Source: Paraburkholderia oxyphila NBRC 105797
GTDB taxonomy: Bacteria; Pseudomonadota; Gammaproteobacteria; Burkholderiales; Burkholderiaceae
DNA length: 64,000 nucleotides
Direction of reading: 5' to 3'
NCBI RefSeq assembly: GCF_000685075.1
Contig: NZ_BAYD01000028.1
Span: forward strand, 42,052-106,051
Position 1 is the first letter of the stretch. Each line of letters opens with the position of its first letter. The notes under the pieces are model-generated. The model did no database searches. It worked only from the letters and a program-made list of their open reading frames with translations, and was not told the DNA's origin. Shown one piece after another: positions 43,227-50,899 of this stretch. Position numbers and translations under genes: made by a program.

Positions 43227-43478
43227 TTACGGATTACGCGTCAGATTGTGTAGTTCAACGTGGCCGCTATGCACGAGCCGACGTTCAACAGCGAACGGCA
43301 GGTCGTAGTCCCACTGCACGGTTGCCGTGCGATCGCTCCAGACCGAGATGATCGTACCGGCGTGAAGCTGCGGGGGACTGGCCTGAACATCCTGTGCCAT
43401 GATGCGCTGCTTTTCACGAAAGCCGTTGAGTTCGGGAACCTTGACGGCGGGTTGCGAGGCAACGGAAACGTTCAGCAT
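43227..43478 (-). CDS. Small hypothetical protein (83 aa)
   Basis: MLNVSVASQPAVKVPELNGFREKQRIMAQDVQ...GTIISVWSDRTATVQWDYDLPFAVERRLVHSGHVELHNL. A small beta-barrel-like C-terminal half, with AAAGGAG before the ATG. Own full leader (43513-43654). Family unknown. Confidence 0.55.
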   Translation of the reverse strand: MLNVSVASQPAVKVPELNGFREKQRIMAQDVQASPPQLHAGTIISVWSDRTATVQWDYDLPFAVERRLVHSGHVELHNLTRNP

Positions 43479-43512
43479 GGTACGGCTCCTTTGAATAAGA
43501 AAGGGAGCCGTG

Positions 43513-43654
43513 TCCCGAAGGGACAGTTGCTCCCGGCGGGGGTAAGAATTGATGGCGGAACGAATGTCCGACCAGTGAGACAGGAAAGAAGCACAGCAGC
43601 AAGCCGCTGTGGTCAGGTCGATGCGCAGAATGCGCGAGGAATAGGGAGAGTCTA
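43513..43654 (-). promoter_or_regulatory. Promoter and structured leader of the 43478 gene
   Basis: -10-like TAGACT (minus strand, 43649-43654), 5'-proximal hairpin TCGATGCGCAGAATGCGCG (43618-43636), and start-proximal hairpin GTCCCGAAGGGAC (43513-43525). Confidence 0.6.
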
Positions 43655-43697
43655 CGGGGCGTACGCGGCCCGCCGAGCCGGAATGCTCGCGTAATCG

Positions 43698-43988
43698 CTA
43701 TGTGTTTCGTCGTGCGCCCGCGACCCGGTCGCTGCACCGCGCGCCTGTTGCCACGCATTCGCCGTTGCAGCCTGGGCAGTAGTGCCGGTTGTGCACTCCT
43801 TCCGCACCCCACCCACTACCCGATGGCAGAGGCGTGCCGAACTCACGGCCTGCCTCACGCGCGAAGAAGACCGGCTCGCCCGCCCGGCCACGCCGCACGA
43901 TTGCATTAATTTCATCCGCGCCGAAAGCGTCGCGCAGCGCCTCCACAAACGCGCTGATTTCGGGCATCGGTGAGTCGGGTTTGGCCAT
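43698..43988 (-). CDS. Hypothetical protein under a probable SOS box (96 aa)
   Basis: MAKPDSPMPEISAFVEALRDAFGADEINAIVRRGRAGEPVFFAREAGREFGTPLPSG, then HNRHYCPGCNGECVATGARC with five Cys/His that could bind zinc. It starts 13 bases from the LexA-type box at 44001-44016 and diverges from the 44041 gene. Family unknown; a DNA-damage-regulated role is inferred from the box only. Confidence 0.55.
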   Translation of the reverse strand: MAKPDSPMPEISAFVEALRDAFGADEINAIVRRGRAGEPVFFAREAGREFGTPLPSGSGWGAEGVHNRHYCPGCNGECVATGARCSDRVAGARRNT

Positions 43989-44000
43989 AGGCTAAAATAA

Positions 44001-44016
44001 CTGTTCTTCTGTACAG
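44001..44016. promoter_or_regulatory. LexA/SOS box between divergent genes
   Basis: AACTGTTCTTCTGTACAGTA contains CTGT-N8-ACAG, the LexA operator consensus of beta- and gamma-proteobacteria, with the flanking ...TA end also conserved. It is centred in the 52-base gap between the 43988 (minus) and 44041 (plus) starts, so it should repress both. Confidence 0.7.
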
Positions 44017-44040
44017 TATTCTACTGCCGGGCGTTTCCTC

Positions 44041-44367
44041 ATGAACACCAACGATGAAGAGCAACAGGCCCTCCAGCGTGGACGGGCGCGTTTTGAGGCT
44101 GATGTTGCCCAGACCGTGCGCATCATCGCCGAGCGTTACCGCGCAACGGGAGCCACACTGACGGGCGACGCCGCGCGCGCAATCCTCGAGGAAGCGCTCG
44201 CCGACGTTGGCCTGGCCTCGCGTTGGCCAGAGGAGTTACTCGCCGGGCTTGCCGAAAGCATCGCGATGCCTTCTGGCAGCACACCGCTCACCGCCGAAGA
44301 CGCCCACTGCGCTGAACCTCTCGCCCAGCCCGTCATCGAGGCATTCTCCAATCCCACCGTCACATAA
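44041..44367 (+). CDS. Hypothetical protein, probable SOS-regulated (108 aa)
   Basis: MNTNDEEQQALQRGRARFEADVAQTVRIIAERYRATGATLTGDAARAILEEALADVGLASRWPEELLAGLAESIAMPSG. Helical and acidic, no motif recognised. Diverges from the 43698-43988 gene over the SOS box. Ends ten bases before a bidirectional terminator. Confidence 0.5.
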   Translation: MNTNDEEQQALQRGRARFEADVAQTVRIIAERYRATGATLTGDAARAILEEALADVGLASRWPEELLAGLAESIAMPSGSTPLTAEDAHCAEPLAQPVIEAFSNPTVT

Positions 44368-44376
44368 CGCGCGGTC

Positions 44377-44415
44377 GAAAAAAAAAGCGCCGCCCGCATC
44401 TGCGGAACGGCGCTT
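44377..44415. terminator. Bidirectional terminator
   Basis: AAGCGCCG...CGGCGCTT with an inner CCGC/GCGG stem. Nine A on the plus strand give a U tract for minus-strand transcripts (the PRTRC operon); GTTTC follows on the plus strand for the 44041 gene. Confidence 0.75.
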
Positions 44416-44450
44416 GTTTCAAGCTATCACGAGACCCCGCAGATCCCCGG

Positions 44451-44735
44451 TCAGACGTGGCCACACAACCAGCTCCAGTCTATGTCGCCACGGCCGACAT
44501 GGACGATTTCCACGTCATCGGCATCGCACTCTCCGCCAGCAAACTCAAAGCTACCGCCAGTACAGATCGCCTGGAGTAACGGATACGTCGCGCGGCCCAG
44601 AACGAAAACGTACCGCTCGCCTCTAGCCATGGCGAAACGCGGAAGCACAACGTCGTGCGTGAATTCGATGACAACATATTCAAGATCGAACCGGTTAAAG
44701 ACTGGAAAGAACGGATCGCGCTTGCGCCGCTTCAT
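44451..44735 (-). CDS. Hypothetical protein at the end of the PRTRC operon (94 aa)
   Basis: MKRRKRDPFFPVFNRFDLEYVVIEFTHDVVLPRFAMARGERYVFVLGRATYPLLQAICTGGSFEFAGGECDADDVEIVHVG. Basic N terminus and beta-rich body. ATG at 44735 chosen for CGGAGTG upstream; the frame extends to a GTG at 44813 without a site. Not one of the named PRTRC families as far as I can tell. Confidence 0.5.
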   Translation of the reverse strand: MKRRKRDPFFPVFNRFDLEYVVIEFTHDVVLPRFAMARGERYVFVLGRATYPLLQAICTGGSFEFAGGECDADDVEIVHVGRGDIDWSWLCGHV

Positions 44736-44815
44736 TGGACACTCCGAATAGAGGCTGCAGCAATCCGGCGGGATTGCCACCGCCAGTGGGTAATGGATAA
44801 AGGTGGCTGACACTG

Positions 44816-45622
44816 CTATGCAACGCTCCTGCGCTTTCGAACGCGCTTTTTCGGCGCAGGCAATTCATAGCCAAATCGTGTCCACGCCCCGGGGTCAATC
44901 GGCACCGGATTCGTGCGCCCCGTTGCGAGGTTCACGAATACCGCCGAATAAGACAGGCCCCCATTGCGGAACAGCGACCAGAGCAGGTTGAAAGCCTGCA
45001 CGGATATCGCCTGGTTGATGACGAGCGACTGCTTGCGCAGCGCGTCCGCCATCGAGCACGAGGGGGTGTCGTCGCCCTTATCGTTTTTCGGATTCAACAG
45101 GTCCGGAAACAGATCGCCCACGTGGGGCAACCGGTCATGCCGGGGCTTGCCGAATTCACCGAGAATCACCTGGCCGCGATCCGTCTCGTTGCCGCAGTCG
45201 AGGTAGTAGTGACACTTGCCCCGCTTCGCAGCCTGCACGATCGCGTGGCGCGCGCGCCGCGAATCAACGCAGCCGATCACGAGATCGGCGTGGAGATTGA
45301 TTCGCGAGTCGACGCGCCGCGGCTCGGCGATCCAGCTCGTTCCCATCAGCAGGTTCAGGCGATTCACGAGAAGCGTCGCCTTGTACTGGCCGACGTCGTT
45401 CGGGTAGAACCCCTGCCTGCCGACGTTGAACTCGCTGACCGTGTCGTCGTCGTAGACCGTGCACTCGATACCGCCCGGGTGACCGAGCTCGACCATCGCG
45501 TGGTGAAGCCGTGCAAGCGACGGCAGCAGCGCACTGCCGGTACCGCCCGCGCCAACAACGACAACTTTCCACGGTCCCGTGAGCATGTGTGCCGGGGTCT
45601 TGTGAAGGATCGGTCCGCTCAT
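44816..45622 (-). CDS. PRTRC system ThiF-family (E1-like) protein (268 aa)
   Basis: Rossmann ATP-binding motif VVVVGAGGTGS (residues 20-30), then DDDTVSEFNVGRQGFYPNDVGQYKATLLVNRLN, the adenylation-enzyme core that binds ATP and the partner's C terminus. VIGCVDSRRARHAI and YYLDCGNETDRGQV follow. Cys189 in TPSCSMADALRKQSLVINQA is a candidate catalytic cysteine. No CxxC zinc pairs. E1-like enzymes adenylate a ubiquitin-like protein; the expected substrate is PRTRC C. The start at 45622 overlaps PRTRC A by ATGA. Confidence 0.85.
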   Translation of the reverse strand: MSGPILHKTPAHMLTGPWKVVVVGAGGTGSALLPSLARLHHAMVELGHPGGIECTVYDDDTVSEFNVGRQGFYPNDVGQYKATLLVNRLNLLMGTSWIAEPRRVDSRINLHADLVIGCVDSRRARHAIVQAAKRGKCHYYLDCGNETDRGQVILGEFGKPRHDRLPHVGDLFPDLLNPKNDKGDDTPSCSMADALRKQSLVINQAISVQAFNLLWSLFRNGGLSYSAVFVNLATGRTNPVPIDPGAWTRFGYELPAPKKRVRKRRSVA

Positions 45623-46254
45623 GCAACCTCTCCTTCCAGCGCCGTCATCCACTTCTGCGGCACCGTCTGCGCGGGCTCGAACCTGCCCTTCGCGCACAGA
45701 CGCAGTGCGACCGATGGCGTGCGATGGCAGTGCCCGAGCACAAGCGCAAACTTCACGTCGTGCTGGTCATCGCGATCGTCCGTCGTCGAGAAGTACGCAC
45801 TCCCGCCACCGTGTGAATGGCAATCCATCACCAGCCATTCCCCTCGCCGCAACTCCGGTCGGTCATAGCGAAGGTGCGCGGGACCGTGAGACAACGATGG
45901 AAGCGGCACGAGGCGAAAAAGCCCCGTAATCGCGTCCCACACGATCCACGCGCCCACCTCGTTGGGCAGCGCCGAACGCGCCATGCGCGCAAACTCCGCG
46001 ATGAGTTCGGCGGGCACCGAACCGCACGATAACTCGGTCAACTCCGCCGCCTCGCCATAAGGCACCGGCGTGCGCCATTCGAATGAAGCCAGCCGACGAA
46101 CCAGCCGGATCCACGGGCGGGTGACCTCAAGGAACACACCATTCGACGCAATGAGCAACCGCTCGCCCGGCCCGGCCATCGGTACCACCGGCTCGCGCGT
46201 AGGCACCATTACCGAGGGGAACGAGACCTGAAGTGCGAAATCGACCGGATTCAT
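45619..46254 (-). CDS. PRTRC system protein A, JAMM/MPN-type peptidase (211 aa)
   Basis: A complete JAMM motif is visible: E99 (LPNEVGAW), then H146-S-H148-x7-S156-x2-D159 in DCHSHGGGSAYFSTTDD. JAMM enzymes are zinc isopeptidases that trim or remove ubiquitin-like proteins. With ThiF-type E1, E2-like B and the small protein C next door, the role is probably to process or deconjugate C. The start overlaps the end of PRTRC B by ATGA, so B, A and ThiF are translationally coupled. Confidence 0.8.
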   Translation of the reverse strand: MNPVDFALQVSFPSVMVPTREPVVPMAGPGERLLIASNGVFLEVTRPWIRLVRRLASFEWRTPVPYGEAAELTELSCGSVPAELIAEFARMARSALPNEVGAWIVWDAITGLFRLVPLPSLSHGPAHLRYDRPELRRGEWLVMDCHSHGGGSAYFSTTDDRDDQHDVKFALVLGHCHRTPSVALRLCAKGRFEPAQTVPQKWMTALEGEVA

Positions 46255-46979
46255 GCCTTACCCCCAATCTTTCCCGCCACGAGCTTGCCAGCTGTCAGGC
46301 CTTTCATCGATACCAGCACGTCAAGCGGAAACGCCTCGAACTTGCCGTCCAGCATGTCGGTCCAGAATGCGTAGACACCGGGCTTGTAGCTCATACGCTT
46401 TCCGCCTGGGTTCGGGTGCGTGAAGGCTGAATTGAAGAATCCCTCCTCCCAGCCCTTGATGGCGCTGACTTCGATACGTCGCGGGACCTTGGCCGATCCA
46501 ATGCAGATTTGGCCTCCATCCCACGTGTTGAAGTACGGCGGCTCGAAAAGCGCCGTTTGCTCATCGGGCCTCGCATCGCCCTTCAGTGCAAAGACACGGA
46601 AGCCGTCTGCGCCGGCCTGAAAGACCAGCCCAGGGTGAGGCACAACTGCGCTGCGCTCACCCACTTTCGTGCATTTGAAGAACACACGGCGCACCGCCGG
46701 AGGACACCACCACGTCACCGCGGCGGAGGTCACTCCGAGCACGGTCGAGGGCAGAAACTCCGCCTTCGGTGCGGCGTTGCGATCGAGCTGGACCAGCGCG
46801 TCAACAATTGAGCGCCGGTCAAGCGGACGCCCCGCACCGATGACCGGGCGGCCGGTATTACGGTCCGCCACCACGGGATGAGCCGTCGCATAGTGCGCAC
46901 CGTTTTGCGCTGAATAGAGCAGCAGCGCACTCGACAGCGTTACGTCATGGCCGGTCTGGCCGATGGAAACACCATTCAT
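46251..46979 (-). CDS. PRTRC system protein B, E2-like (242 aa)
   Basis: The C-terminal half has the ubiquitin-conjugating-enzyme pattern: VVPHPGLVFQA...FRVFALKGDARP, then ALFEPPYFNTWDGGQICIGSAKVP with Cys159 in the position of the E2 active-site cysteine (compare HPN...G.[IV]C[IL]). This corresponds to the prokaryotic E2 group placed with PRTRC B; the eukaryotic catalytic Asn is not evident. The N-terminal 110 residues are a separate beta-rich domain. 15 bases after PRTRC F. Confidence 0.75.
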   Translation of the reverse strand: MNGVSIGQTGHDVTLSSALLLYSAQNGAHYATAHPVVADRNTGRPVIGAGRPLDRRSIVDALVQLDRNAAPKAEFLPSTVLGVTSAAVTWWCPPAVRRVFFKCTKVGERSAVVPHPGLVFQAGADGFRVFALKGDARPDEQTALFEPPYFNTWDGGQICIGSAKVPRRIEVSAIKGWEEGFFNSAFTHPNPGGKRMSYKPGVYAFWTDMLDGKFEAFPLDVLVSMKGLTAGKLVAGKIGGKA

Positions 46980-46994
46980 GAAAAACTCCTGCTA

Positions 46995-48137
46995 TCAAGG
47001 GCTCACCACCAGCGCCATGAGGCGGTCCAGGTGACGAAGCATTTGGAAGGCAAGGCCCCACTGCGCGTACTGCGCGCGGATGCCCTGTTTCGAGGTGGAA
47101 AACGTGAGGAAGCGACTGAACTCAGTTGTCTCGCCAGCCTGGTATTCCATGTTCATGTGATCGTCGAGAAACTCGCCGATCCGCTCGCTGGTTTCGAGCA
47201 CGAACGTGCAGCCGGAATACAGGGGACGAGCGTCGTAGCCGTCGTCAAGAAGCGGCCGTTTGCCAGCCTTGCCGAGAAGCTGACGCAAGGCGACAAGCTC
47301 CCGGCAAACAGCGGAAGCCATTCCCGAGGAACGGCTGGCCAGATCACGCAGTTCGGTCGCGGATAGCTCCGCGCTTCGGATCCGGCGACCATCGACCTTT
47401 GGCGGGCACCGGATCTTATCCGGGCAAACCAGAGGCCTGAGCACTGACGGCAGATACCGCTCAATCATGTCTTCGTCGCCGCCGTACCACTCGTCGAGCC
47501 ACGCGCGCGCTTCCTCGTCGGTTGCGCTTTCGTCGCCCTCCCAGTGCTGGCAGGCCATTTCACAGAGAAACCACCCGGGGGTGCGAATCATTACCGTTTT
47601 GCCAGACACCCGATCAACGGTGGCAAACAGCGTATAGAGCAGCAGCGGATGCGCTTCCCTCAGCGGCTGTGCCAGCACGCCGATCTCGTGCACCCACTCG
47701 TCGCTGAGCCGTACGCCAAGATGCAGCGGGCTCTTCGGCTCGAACTCCTGCCGGTCGTGCTGGTACTCGATACGGTCCAGCACAGCGTTCGTGTCGCAAA
47801 GCTCCAGCCCCATCGAAATGAAGCGCAGAGGTTGCGGCATGAACCGCTTGACCCAGGCGAAGAACGCCTGCTGGAACGCGTCGGCGGGACTTTTAGGGTC
47901 TTCGACGTCCGACGCGCGCAGCGGGCCGTGCCGGAACTGCTCGAGCACGATCGCATCGAGCTGCGTGTCGGCACGCCATTGAATGGTCGCCTCGCGCGGT
48001 ACCTCGGACGCGAAATCCGGCAGCGTCAGAACACAAGGGGAAGCTCGATCTCGGGCAGCGGCAATGCCTGGCGATTGCCAGGCCGGACCGGCGCCCGCAT
48101 CGAGCGATCGATCAACGAATGAAGGATCGAACAGCAT
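46995..48137 (-). CDS. PRTRC system protein F (380 aa)
   Basis: Recognised by its position between C and B in a PRTRC cassette and by size. Segments include PQPLRFISMGLELCDTNAVLDRIEYQHDRQEFEPKSPLHLGVRLSDEWVHEIGVLAQPLREAHPLLLYTLFATVDRVSGKTVMIRTPGWFL and five scattered Cys. No catalytic motif known for the family. The ATG at 48137 follows GAGGTT, just after a strong terminator, so it needs its own promoter or readthrough. Confidence 0.7.
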   Translation of the reverse strand: MLFDPSFVDRSLDAGAGPAWQSPGIAAARDRASPCVLTLPDFASEVPREATIQWRADTQLDAIVLEQFRHGPLRASDVEDPKSPADAFQQAFFAWVKRFMPQPLRFISMGLELCDTNAVLDRIEYQHDRQEFEPKSPLHLGVRLSDEWVHEIGVLAQPLREAHPLLLYTLFATVDRVSGKTVMIRTPGWFLCEMACQHWEGDESATDEEARAWLDEWYGGDEDMIERYLPSVLRPLVCPDKIRCPPKVDGRRIRSAELSATELRDLASRSSGMASAVCRELVALRQLLGKAGKRPLLDDGYDARPLYSGCTFVLETSERIGEFLDDHMNMEYQAGETTEFSRFLTFSTSKQGIRAQYAQWGLAFQMLRHLDRLMALVVSP

Positions 48138-48157
48138 TGGCGAACCTCGTCGTCATA

Positions 48158-48183
48158 TAAAAAAACCGCCCTTCCGGGCGGTT
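48158..48183 (-). terminator. Rho-independent terminator between PRTRC C and F
   Basis: AACCGCCC-GGAA-GGGCGGTT followed by seven U on the minus-strand transcript. It separates the E-C transcript from F-B-A-ThiF. Confidence 0.8.
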
Positions 48184-48233
48184 CCTGGTTGAAGCCGTTC
48201 GCGGGGTCAGCGAGCGCCTTGAGCAAAGCGTCC

Positions 48234-48452
48234 TTACGCATGGGAGCCCTTGGCACCGGCCGCGCGGACGAACTTGTAGGTGGCGACCTCGCCAGCGACC
48301 TCGGGACCATCGACGGAAGCGGTCGTGAGTTCCGGGTATTGCGCGGCATAGAGATCGCGGACATCTTCGGGCGAGAATGCCGGGCCTGGATCCATGAACT
48401 GCATCCCGTTGTACGAGAACTCGCGGATGATCTTTGCAATGCTGATCGTCAT
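48234..48452 (-). CDS. PRTRC system protein C, ubiquitin-like (72 aa)
   Basis: IIREFSYNGMQFMDPGPAFSPEDVRDLYAAQYPELTTASVDGPEVAGEVATYKFVRAAGAKG is the PRTRC C / prokaryotic-ubiquitin pattern: two strands, helix FSPEDVRDLYAAQYP, then strands, a 72-residue beta-grasp-sized protein. It ends AGAKGSHA rather than Gly-Gly; cleavage after Gly69 by PRTRC A would expose a C-terminal Gly for E1 activation (inference). ATG at 48452 follows CGGAGTC, ten bases after PRTRC E. Confidence 0.75.
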   Translation of the reverse strand: MTISIAKIIREFSYNGMQFMDPGPAFSPEDVRDLYAAQYPELTTASVDGPEVAGEVATYKFVRAAGAKGSHA

Positions 48453-48462
48453 GGAGACTCCG

Positions 48463-48936
48463 TCACAGAAGGTTGAAGAGATCAGTCTTGCCGTCGGCGG
48501 GTGCCGCTGGCGCAGACGTCTCGACGGCTGTCGATGGCTCCGCAATGGAAGCGTTGTCCGCCTCCGTCGATTCGTCGTCTTCGCTGTCGCTGTCGTCATT
48601 CGTCGATGCGGGCGCGGGAAGCGCCGGCCTGGAGCTCTTCGACAGCGCCTTCTGCGCCTTGCCTGCCTGCGACTTCTCGGCTGCCTGAAGGATCTCGGTC
48701 GTCGCGCTCACCTGCTCTGCGAGAGAACGGTGAGCACCTTCGAACGTCCGCAACACCTGCACGAAGCCCTCGTCGAGCTCGGCGGGTGTCGCGGTCAACA
48801 CGAGCGGCTGGCGCAGCGCCGCCTCTTTCGAGTCGCCGCCGGGCACGAGGACGACCGACATCTGGTCATCTGCCATCTTCATCGTGAGTGTGACCTTGCC
48901 GGTCTCGCGCACGAACGCTTCAAGTTGCTGGAACAT
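48463..48936 (-). CDS. PRTRC system protein E (157 aa)
   Basis: N-terminal 100 residues: MFQQLEAFVRETGKVTLTMKMADDQMSVVLVPGGDSKEAALRQPLVLTATPAELDEGFVQVL, then a helix. The C-terminal third is an acidic Ala/Ser/Asp tail ending DGKTDLFNLL. Function not known for the family; the order E-C-F-B-A-ThiF is standard. It starts just beyond the hairpin 48955-48978, which follows parB. Confidence 0.7.
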   Translation of the reverse strand: MFQQLEAFVRETGKVTLTMKMADDQMSVVLVPGGDSKEAALRQPLVLTATPAELDEGFVQVLRTFEGAHRSLAEQVSATTEILQAAEKSQAGKAQKALSKSSRPALPAPASTNDDSDSEDDESTEADNASIAEPSTAVETSAPAAPADGKTDLFNLL

Positions 48937-48954
48937 GAAAAACCTCTATAAAGG

Positions 48955-48978
48955 AAGAACGCCGCGAGAAACGCGGCG
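48955..48978 (-). terminator. Stem-loop between PRTRC ParB and E
   Basis: CGCCGCG-TTTCT-CGCGGCG followed by TTCTTCC on the minus-strand transcript. A weak terminator or processing site. Confidence 0.5.
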
Positions 48979-49017
48979 TGAGAAAGAAAAAGAGCCGGAG
49001 TACGCCCGCGGCAACTC

Positions 49018-50682
49018 TCAGTACCTGAGGACCTTCAGCACCTTGCCGTCGTAGTCGAAGCCCTTGACGGTGAGAAGCGCATCAATCACCTCGGGCCTGG
49101 ATTTGGCGAAGACCTTTTTGAAGTCGTGGCCCATCGCTGCCCGAATACCGAGTTCGTCGGCCACGACCTTCATTTCCGACTTGGTGATGAGCTCGAGGAA
49201 CGCCTTGTCGAGCTTCCAGTACTTCGTCAGATCCAGCTTGTGGTGCCTGCACATCTGGGTGAGGTACGGCACGTCCACGCCCTCGATCGCAGAAGCCAGC
49301 ATTGCGACGATAAGGTTCTCCTGCGCGAGCGACGTTGCGGCCTTCGCTGCATCCGCCGCGCTTGCGAAACTGGATACAGGCGGCTTGTCATCGAGCAGGC
49401 GCTCCCACAACGCGCGGAAGGCCGTCTCGCTGATGCTGCGAGCCTGCCCGGTCGCAACGATCGCGATCAGATACTGGCGAACCAGGTCGTGACTCATGCC
49501 GATGTCGCGACGCAGCGCCTTGCGCCAGAGCGCAACGCGGTATGCCTTCACCTTTTCGGATTCGGCTACCGAAGTTGCCTCAGGCACCGCTGCAGCGGGC
49601 TTGTCGCCGTTGGCCGTACTCGACGCCTTCGAAGCGGCCGTTGACGTGGCGGCTTTCGCTGTCGAGGGCGCGGGCGTCTTCTCGCTCTTGATACGCGCTG
49701 CAACTTTCTTCATGTTGCAGACCGTGTCGAAGCACTGGCCCTTGTAGACATTGCCCAGTGAGTCGGGCAGACCGCTCACCGCCGCGCCAAAGTTCTGGCA
49801 CGCGTAGCACGCCTTGGCCTGCTCGGCGCCAACGCCTTTCTGGCCTTCCGCCACGAGCTGGATGCGCGTGTGGTTGTCGCCGGGGCGAACGATGCGAACG
49901 GTCTGGTACTCGTCGCGCAGGCCTGCGGCCGTTGCTTCGAGCTGCTTTTCCGTTTTCTCGTTGTAGCAGGCGCGGTTCGTACAGCTGCCGGTGCCGATCG
50001 ATTCGCCAAACATCTCTGCCTGGGCGGCCGAGTTGTGCTGACAACCGGCGCAGTCCACCTTGTCGAAGATCGCAGCTGACAGCGAGCATGCTGCGCGCTC
50101 CAGCACTTTCTTCAAATCGGCGACGCTATGCCCTTCTTTCACAACGACGGGCAGGAGCTTGTCCTGCTGCTCTTTGGTAAAGGCGGCGAAAAGTTCGGCG
50201 TGGCCGAGCTTGATCGTGCGCGTATTGAGCGCATCCAGTACGGAAGCGCTGCAGTTCATGAGGGCAAGACGTGAGTCGAGCTTCTGACGATTCCAGCCAA
50301 GCTGGCGTGCGGCTTCGTCACGATCGCCCTGGCAGAGGCCCACGATCTCTGCTGCGCCCACCGCTTCCTCGGAAGGAGCCATGTCGTCACGCTGGATGTT
50401 TTCGATCAGCGCGAGTGATCGCGCCTCGAATTCATCCATCTCCCGTATTACGACTGGCATGGCGTAGTTTTCGCCGTGAGCTTCCCTTGCTGCGCGAACG
50501 CGACGTTCGCCGGCGACGAGCTCATGGCGTCCGTCCTCGAGCGGGCGCACGAGGACTGGCTGGATGATGCCCTGATGACGCACAGACTCGACCATCTCCG
50601 CCATCTTTGCGGGATCGAAATACTTGCGCGGGTTGCGGCCAGGCTGGATGTCGCCGAGGCGCAGGGTAATGGGTTGTTGCAT
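49018..50682 (-). CDS. PRTRC system ParB-family protein (554 aa)
   Basis: ParB/Srx N-terminal domain: DIQPGRNPRKYFDPAKMAEMVESVRHQGIIQPVLVRPL...ELVAGERRVRAAREAHGE with the CTP-binding GERR box, then IENIQRDDMAPSEEA and a helix-turn-helix (VGLCQGDRDEAARQLGWNRQKLDSRLAL). A Cys-rich middle (VDCAGCQHNSA...GSCTNRACYN; KACYACQNF...QCFDTVCNM) is typical of the PRTRC branch and probably binds zinc. The C terminus is helical. Likely a DNA-binding clamp. ATG at 50682 follows AGGAGA. Confidence 0.85.
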   Translation of the reverse strand: MQQPITLRLGDIQPGRNPRKYFDPAKMAEMVESVRHQGIIQPVLVRPLEDGRHELVAGERRVRAAREAHGENYAMPVVIREMDEFEARSLALIENIQRDDMAPSEEAVGAAEIVGLCQGDRDEAARQLGWNRQKLDSRLALMNCSASVLDALNTRTIKLGHAELFAAFTKEQQDKLLPVVVKEGHSVADLKKVLERAACSLSAAIFDKVDCAGCQHNSAAQAEMFGESIGTGSCTNRACYNEKTEKQLEATAAGLRDEYQTVRIVRPGDNHTRIQLVAEGQKGVGAEQAKACYACQNFGAAVSGLPDSLGNVYKGQCFDTVCNMKKVAARIKSEKTPAPSTAKAATSTAASKASSTANGDKPAAAVPEATSVAESEKVKAYRVALWRKALRRDIGMSHDLVRQYLIAIVATGQARSISETAFRALWERLLDDKPPVSSFASAADAAKAATSLAQENLIVAMLASAIEGVDVPYLTQMCRHHKLDLTKYWKLDKAFLELITKSEMKVVADELGIRAAMGHDFKKVFAKSRPEVIDALLTVKGFDYDGKVLKVLRY

Positions 50683-50710
50683 TGCGGGTCTCCTGGGGAG
50701 GGAACCCGCC

Positions 50711-50803
50711 CCCAACGGGAACATGATTCCCGAAGGGTAAGCAAAGAAAGGCCGTGAGGGCCGGTGTCGATGCGCATAAAGCGCGATGGATATGGGAACG
50801 ATA
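50711..50803 (-). promoter_or_regulatory. Promoter and structured leader of the PRTRC parB gene
   Basis: -10-like TATCGT (minus strand, 50798-50803), 5'-proximal hairpin TCGATGCGCATAAAGCGCG (50767-50785), 85 bases from the ATG, and hairpin 50711-50737, whose GGGAA can pair with either CCC-UUC or UUCCC (mutually exclusive stems). Confidence 0.6.
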
Positions 50804-50856
50804 TCCCGGCCATGCGCCGCGCGAGACTCGAAAGATCGCGGAAACGTTACGGCTTT

Positions 50857-50895
50857 TAAAAAAGCGAAAGGGCCCGGAGAATATCTCCAGGCCCC
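50857..50895 (-). terminator. Rho-independent terminator after the methylase-like gene
   Basis: GGGCCTGGAGA-TAT-TCTCCGGGCCC followed by TTTCGCTTTTTT on the minus-strand transcript, right after the stop at 50900. Confidence 0.75.
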
Positions 50896-50899
50896 GTCT

